The notes beneath the pieces were generated by a model, which worked only from the letters and a program-made list of their open reading frames with translations, was not told the DNA's origin and made no database searches. DNA of 64,000 nt from Volvox africanus (lineage: Eukaryota > Chlorophyta > Chlorophyceae > Chlamydomonadales > Volvocaceae), in the NCBI GenBank assembly GCA_030268105.1, contig BSDZ01000086.1:248001-312000 (forward strand), given 5' to 3'. Shown here piece after piece: positions 61,059 to 64,000 of the stretch. Position 1 is the first letter of the stretch; each line of letters begins with the position of its first letter. The position numbers and the translations under genes were made by a program.

Positions 61059-62582
61059 AACGGCTAGGAACCTGCTCCGATTTCGCCTGTCTTCATTTTA
61101 TGGATTTCAAGATGCCGGACCATCGTTCATGGCAAGATAGTACTTTAACAGCTACCTGCTGGGGCAAGGCAACGTGTCCCGTGAAGCATGACGATGACGC
61201 TTCTGCTTCTGCGAGAAATTGCTTTTACTCACGCATGGGTTTTTTTGCTGCAATCTCTCGCTTTTATTTATCCTGACAGTGGATGAACCTTGCTTCATTT
61301 CCAAATGACTCAATGTACCGCAGTTGCGGCAAGGTACGGGATGATGGTACATGCTCGTTGTTCGTTGCACGGCTAGGAAGGATCCTGTCCTTCGTCCGTC
61401 CTGCCTTTGCTGTAGTGTGGCTTCATGCCGTCTGCCCTAAGTCCCAACCTTACGGTGTCAGGCGTGTGCCATGATAGCTTGGCATCATGGTGGCCTTGTT
61501 GCTTTGTTACAACTTGGCTTAATGACGACTGCCTCGAGCAAGCTGCTTCGAGCATACGAACCTGCTGTCCGATTAAACGTTTTTTTTCATACATGGGGTA
61601 TGCATTGGTGGGTTTTATACTGGCAAGTGCTGTCCAGCATTTGTTCAGAACAAGTACGCTGAAGTGTGGCTACATACACATTGCCCATGATATGATGTAA
61701 TGGAATTAAATTATGCTTAGGGCGTGTTTCCACTGGTAAAGACGTTGCGAGTGGCGGTTGGCAATTTGGTGCAGAAGCAAATTGCCTCATGTTGTGCGCG
61801 CGTGCACTGGGAAATGAATATTGATAAGAGCCGTTGGCCATGATGGCAGCAGCTCCAGGACCTGCGCACTTGCAAGGAAAATGTCAGGCAAGGATTGAAG
61901 GCACCCACTGAAAGGAATTGCGCTATCTACGAAAACAACGGTGCTTGATAAGTTGCGTAGGGTTTGAGTCCATCAGGCCCACCATGCGCGAATTCAAGCA
62001 TATACATGGTGTTGTTGTCTATGTGCTGGTGTGTGTTTTATCTGTTCTGGTGCATGGCATGATGTTGTATCTCTGTCATATCCGCCTCAACAAGCAATGC
62101 AAAGGCCTGATCGGAAGACGTCCAGACATCCGGGATATTGCCCATAGATACCCCAGGATACTACACATGACATGTCATGGGTGCATGGTCTGTGCATGCT
62201 GACTTACATGTCAGTTTGGAAAAGGTGATTATTGCTCATAGAATGATGGACGTGGCTGGACATGTGTCTGATGAGCTAGTGAGGGACTATTCCTGGTTAG
62301 CTGCTAGGCAGCTGCACAATCACCGTTAGTCTATTGATTGGGTACCGTTTGCTTGGGTAGGTATTGTTGATCGCTCTCACTTCCCTCGCCTCTGGTGACA
62401 TAAAAGAGATTGGTTAGAGATCGCATGGCACATGGGGCAGCAGCACCAAGCATAGAATCTGCGCGTGCACTTGGCTACCAAAGTGGGGAGTCAGATGAGG
62501 GTTAGGTGGAGGAGGCGGGTACTGCCGGTGTGGCATTGAGAGGCGGATGGCGTGGCCGCCACACACCCGCAGGCGGCCCTGC

Positions 62583-62603
62583 CCCTAAAACCCTAAAACC
62601 CTA
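62583..62603. repeat. Short interstitial telomere-like sequence
   Basis: Two and a half CCCTAAAA units, i.e. the complement of the TTTTAGGG telomere repeat used by Chlamydomonas. Confidence 0.7.
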
Positions 62604-62917
62604 TGACTTCCATGACCTTCATTACTTCCATACTCCTATACTTCATTTGGGAGTATGGATGCTACATGGATTATTGGCTGGAATGACTTGGCTTATATAA
62701 AGGGCGTTATTTGGAAATGAGTGATGAAATGCTGCTTCACTTTCGGTTCGTTTTGCTATAGCTTCATTTTGCAGTGAAAGGCTTCATTACAGACCGACCC
62801 GCTTCCTGGTGCTCCATTATGGATCCCCCTTACATTGTAATGAAGGCCTTCATTTCAAAGTGATATTGTGGCGTTCACTGTGGAATGAAGGGATGACGGT
62901 AAACTGAAGGGTGTCAT

Positions 62918-62983
62918 AGTGAAGAGGCAGTGAAGAGGCAGTGAAGAGGCAGTGAAGAGGCAGTGAAGAGGCAGTGAAGAGGC
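62918..62983. repeat. 11-bp minisatellite, six units
   Basis: AGTGAAGAGGC repeated six times without variation. Confidence 0.95.
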
Positions 62984-63521
62984 GGGCCTCCCTGGGTTGG
63001 AAACTCACCTCACAGCAGCAGGATGGCAAATGTGTGGAATGAACCGATCGCATCAGGTGGTTTGCCTGCTGTCACTGATCACAAAACCAACATATATTTA
63101 AGAATAAACTGCCCGTGATGCGTTCATTCACAACGAAGACTACAACTGTTGTACATGCACTTTAATTGCATCACCATCAGACGACATTCCGTACGTATGG
63201 CATGTGCTTGGCAAACATTTGCACATGGCACCCCGAAGTACATACACAGGTTTTGGCCATGCATGCTGACAACGCAGCACCAAGCGCAAGGCAGGTGCTG
63301 AAGATGGACTGGTCAATGTATGTACGGTTTTATTCCCTATATTGTGACACTGGCCGTATTGCCACCTTGCTACTGGGGGATATGGCAGCTTCCGCAGCCA
63401 TAGAACCAATCATCCCTTCATCGCACCAGTGGGCATGCACGCGCTGCTTGCGGATCTCTAAATGCATTGCAGTTCCATGTTCCCGGCTAGGCTGGCCAAG
63501 AGACCGCATGTACGTTGTTGT

Positions 63522-63626
63522 AGTCGTACATGTACGGCCCGCACACCAGCACAATATCAAGGTGGAGAAGCACCCTGTCAGCATCTCGAGAGGCCTTTGC
63601 GGCTCTCTACTACTACATACGTAGTG
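63522..63626 (-). repeat. Dispersed repeat, inverted copy of 10657-10760
   Basis: Matches the left copy in reverse orientation over about 100 bp; see that entry. Confidence 0.55.
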
Positions 63627-64000
63627 CGCGTATACCAGACTTCGCTTTTATATTTCCAAATCGCTTCAACCCTTGATGTACATCTGTTGTTGGACGGACT
63701 TTGTAAATGTGTAGCCCAAGGTCGCCAGGGGCCCAGCGAGGCTGTCAGAATCATTTATATTTTATTGGCTGTGTACGCTTTTGGGTTTTGGAGGTTAGCC
63801 AGCACGGTACTGGCGCTAGCTGACATTAGCAGAGCTGTAAGCAGAGAAGGTCGCAGATGGTCTGTTGAACAGCGAGCTGGTAGTAGGAATGATGAAAAAC
63901 TGCTGAACTACCCACCGTCACGATCCAGTTGGAAACTGAATCTATCTGCGTTGAGCTGCGTGTTTATTCATAGCGAGGGGAATGGAAAGGTTGTTATTAC

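Larger units (their letters stand above)
61059..64000. other. Region downstream of gene B, no supported gene
   Basis: Holds the gene B 3' UTR, a copy of the dispersed repeat at 62096-62170, a telomere-like stretch, a palindrome AATGAAGGCCTTCATT at 62839-62854, a minisatellite and the inverted repeat copy at 63522-63626. The plus strand 63166-63624 is open but has no splice support. Confidence 0.4.

Overview
This window looks like nuclear DNA of a colonial volvocine green alga (Volvox/Eudorina/Gonium relatives). The grounds are two genes with a pherophorin-type extracellular domain fused to proline/serine arrays, intron-rich genes with GT-AG introns in moderate-GC DNA, a chromodomain-bearing Ty3/gypsy element of green-algal type, and a short stretch of the Chlamydomonas-type telomere unit (CCCTAAAA). 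No species can be fixed from the sequence alone. All multi-exon models were built by eye from reading frame, splice signals and intron phase; no transcript or homology search was available.

Layout, left to right. (1) 1-4135 (-): most of an AP2/ERF transcription factor that runs off the left edge; a possible first exon lies at 5191-5279. (2) 6018-7540 (-): exons of an unrecognised gene, followed by repeat-rich, AT-rich DNA. (3) 11027-17815 (-): a Ty3/gypsy chromovirus with near-identical LTRs, a 5-bp target duplication and several frameshifts. (4) 17821-22827: mostly non-coding, with two solo mini-LTRs and a GAT-repeat array. (5) 22828-25003 (-): a conserved-looking multi-pass membrane protein. 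(6) 27608-30011 (+): the GINS subunit SLD5, seven exons. (7) 30390-31042 (+): a tyrosine-recombinase remnant with its catalytic residues kept. (8) 31043-35058: isolated exon-like pieces. (9) 35059-40656 (+): pherophorin-like gene A, eight exons, with a complete TRIM mini-retroelement in intron 3. (10) 40657-46830: a 28-bp inverted repeat and two unrecognised minus-strand genes. (11) 46979-61058 (+): pherophorin-like gene B, a paralogue of A with matching intron phases, about 2.6 kb of decayed mitochondrial DNA in intron 2, and a final exon of 5.2 kb. (12) 61059-64000: repeats, no supported gene.

Biologically, genes A and B are a duplicated pair of secreted, probably hydroxyproline-rich matrix proteins differing mainly in tail length (about 290 versus about 1,530 residues). 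SLD5 serves replication initiation and the AP2/ERF gene transcription; neither is visibly linked to the matrix genes. I found no defence island, CRISPR array or gene cluster of an obviously new type. The most notable structures are the paralogue pair with its odd first exon, the mitochondrial insert inside it, and the half-tRNA-primed mini-element.
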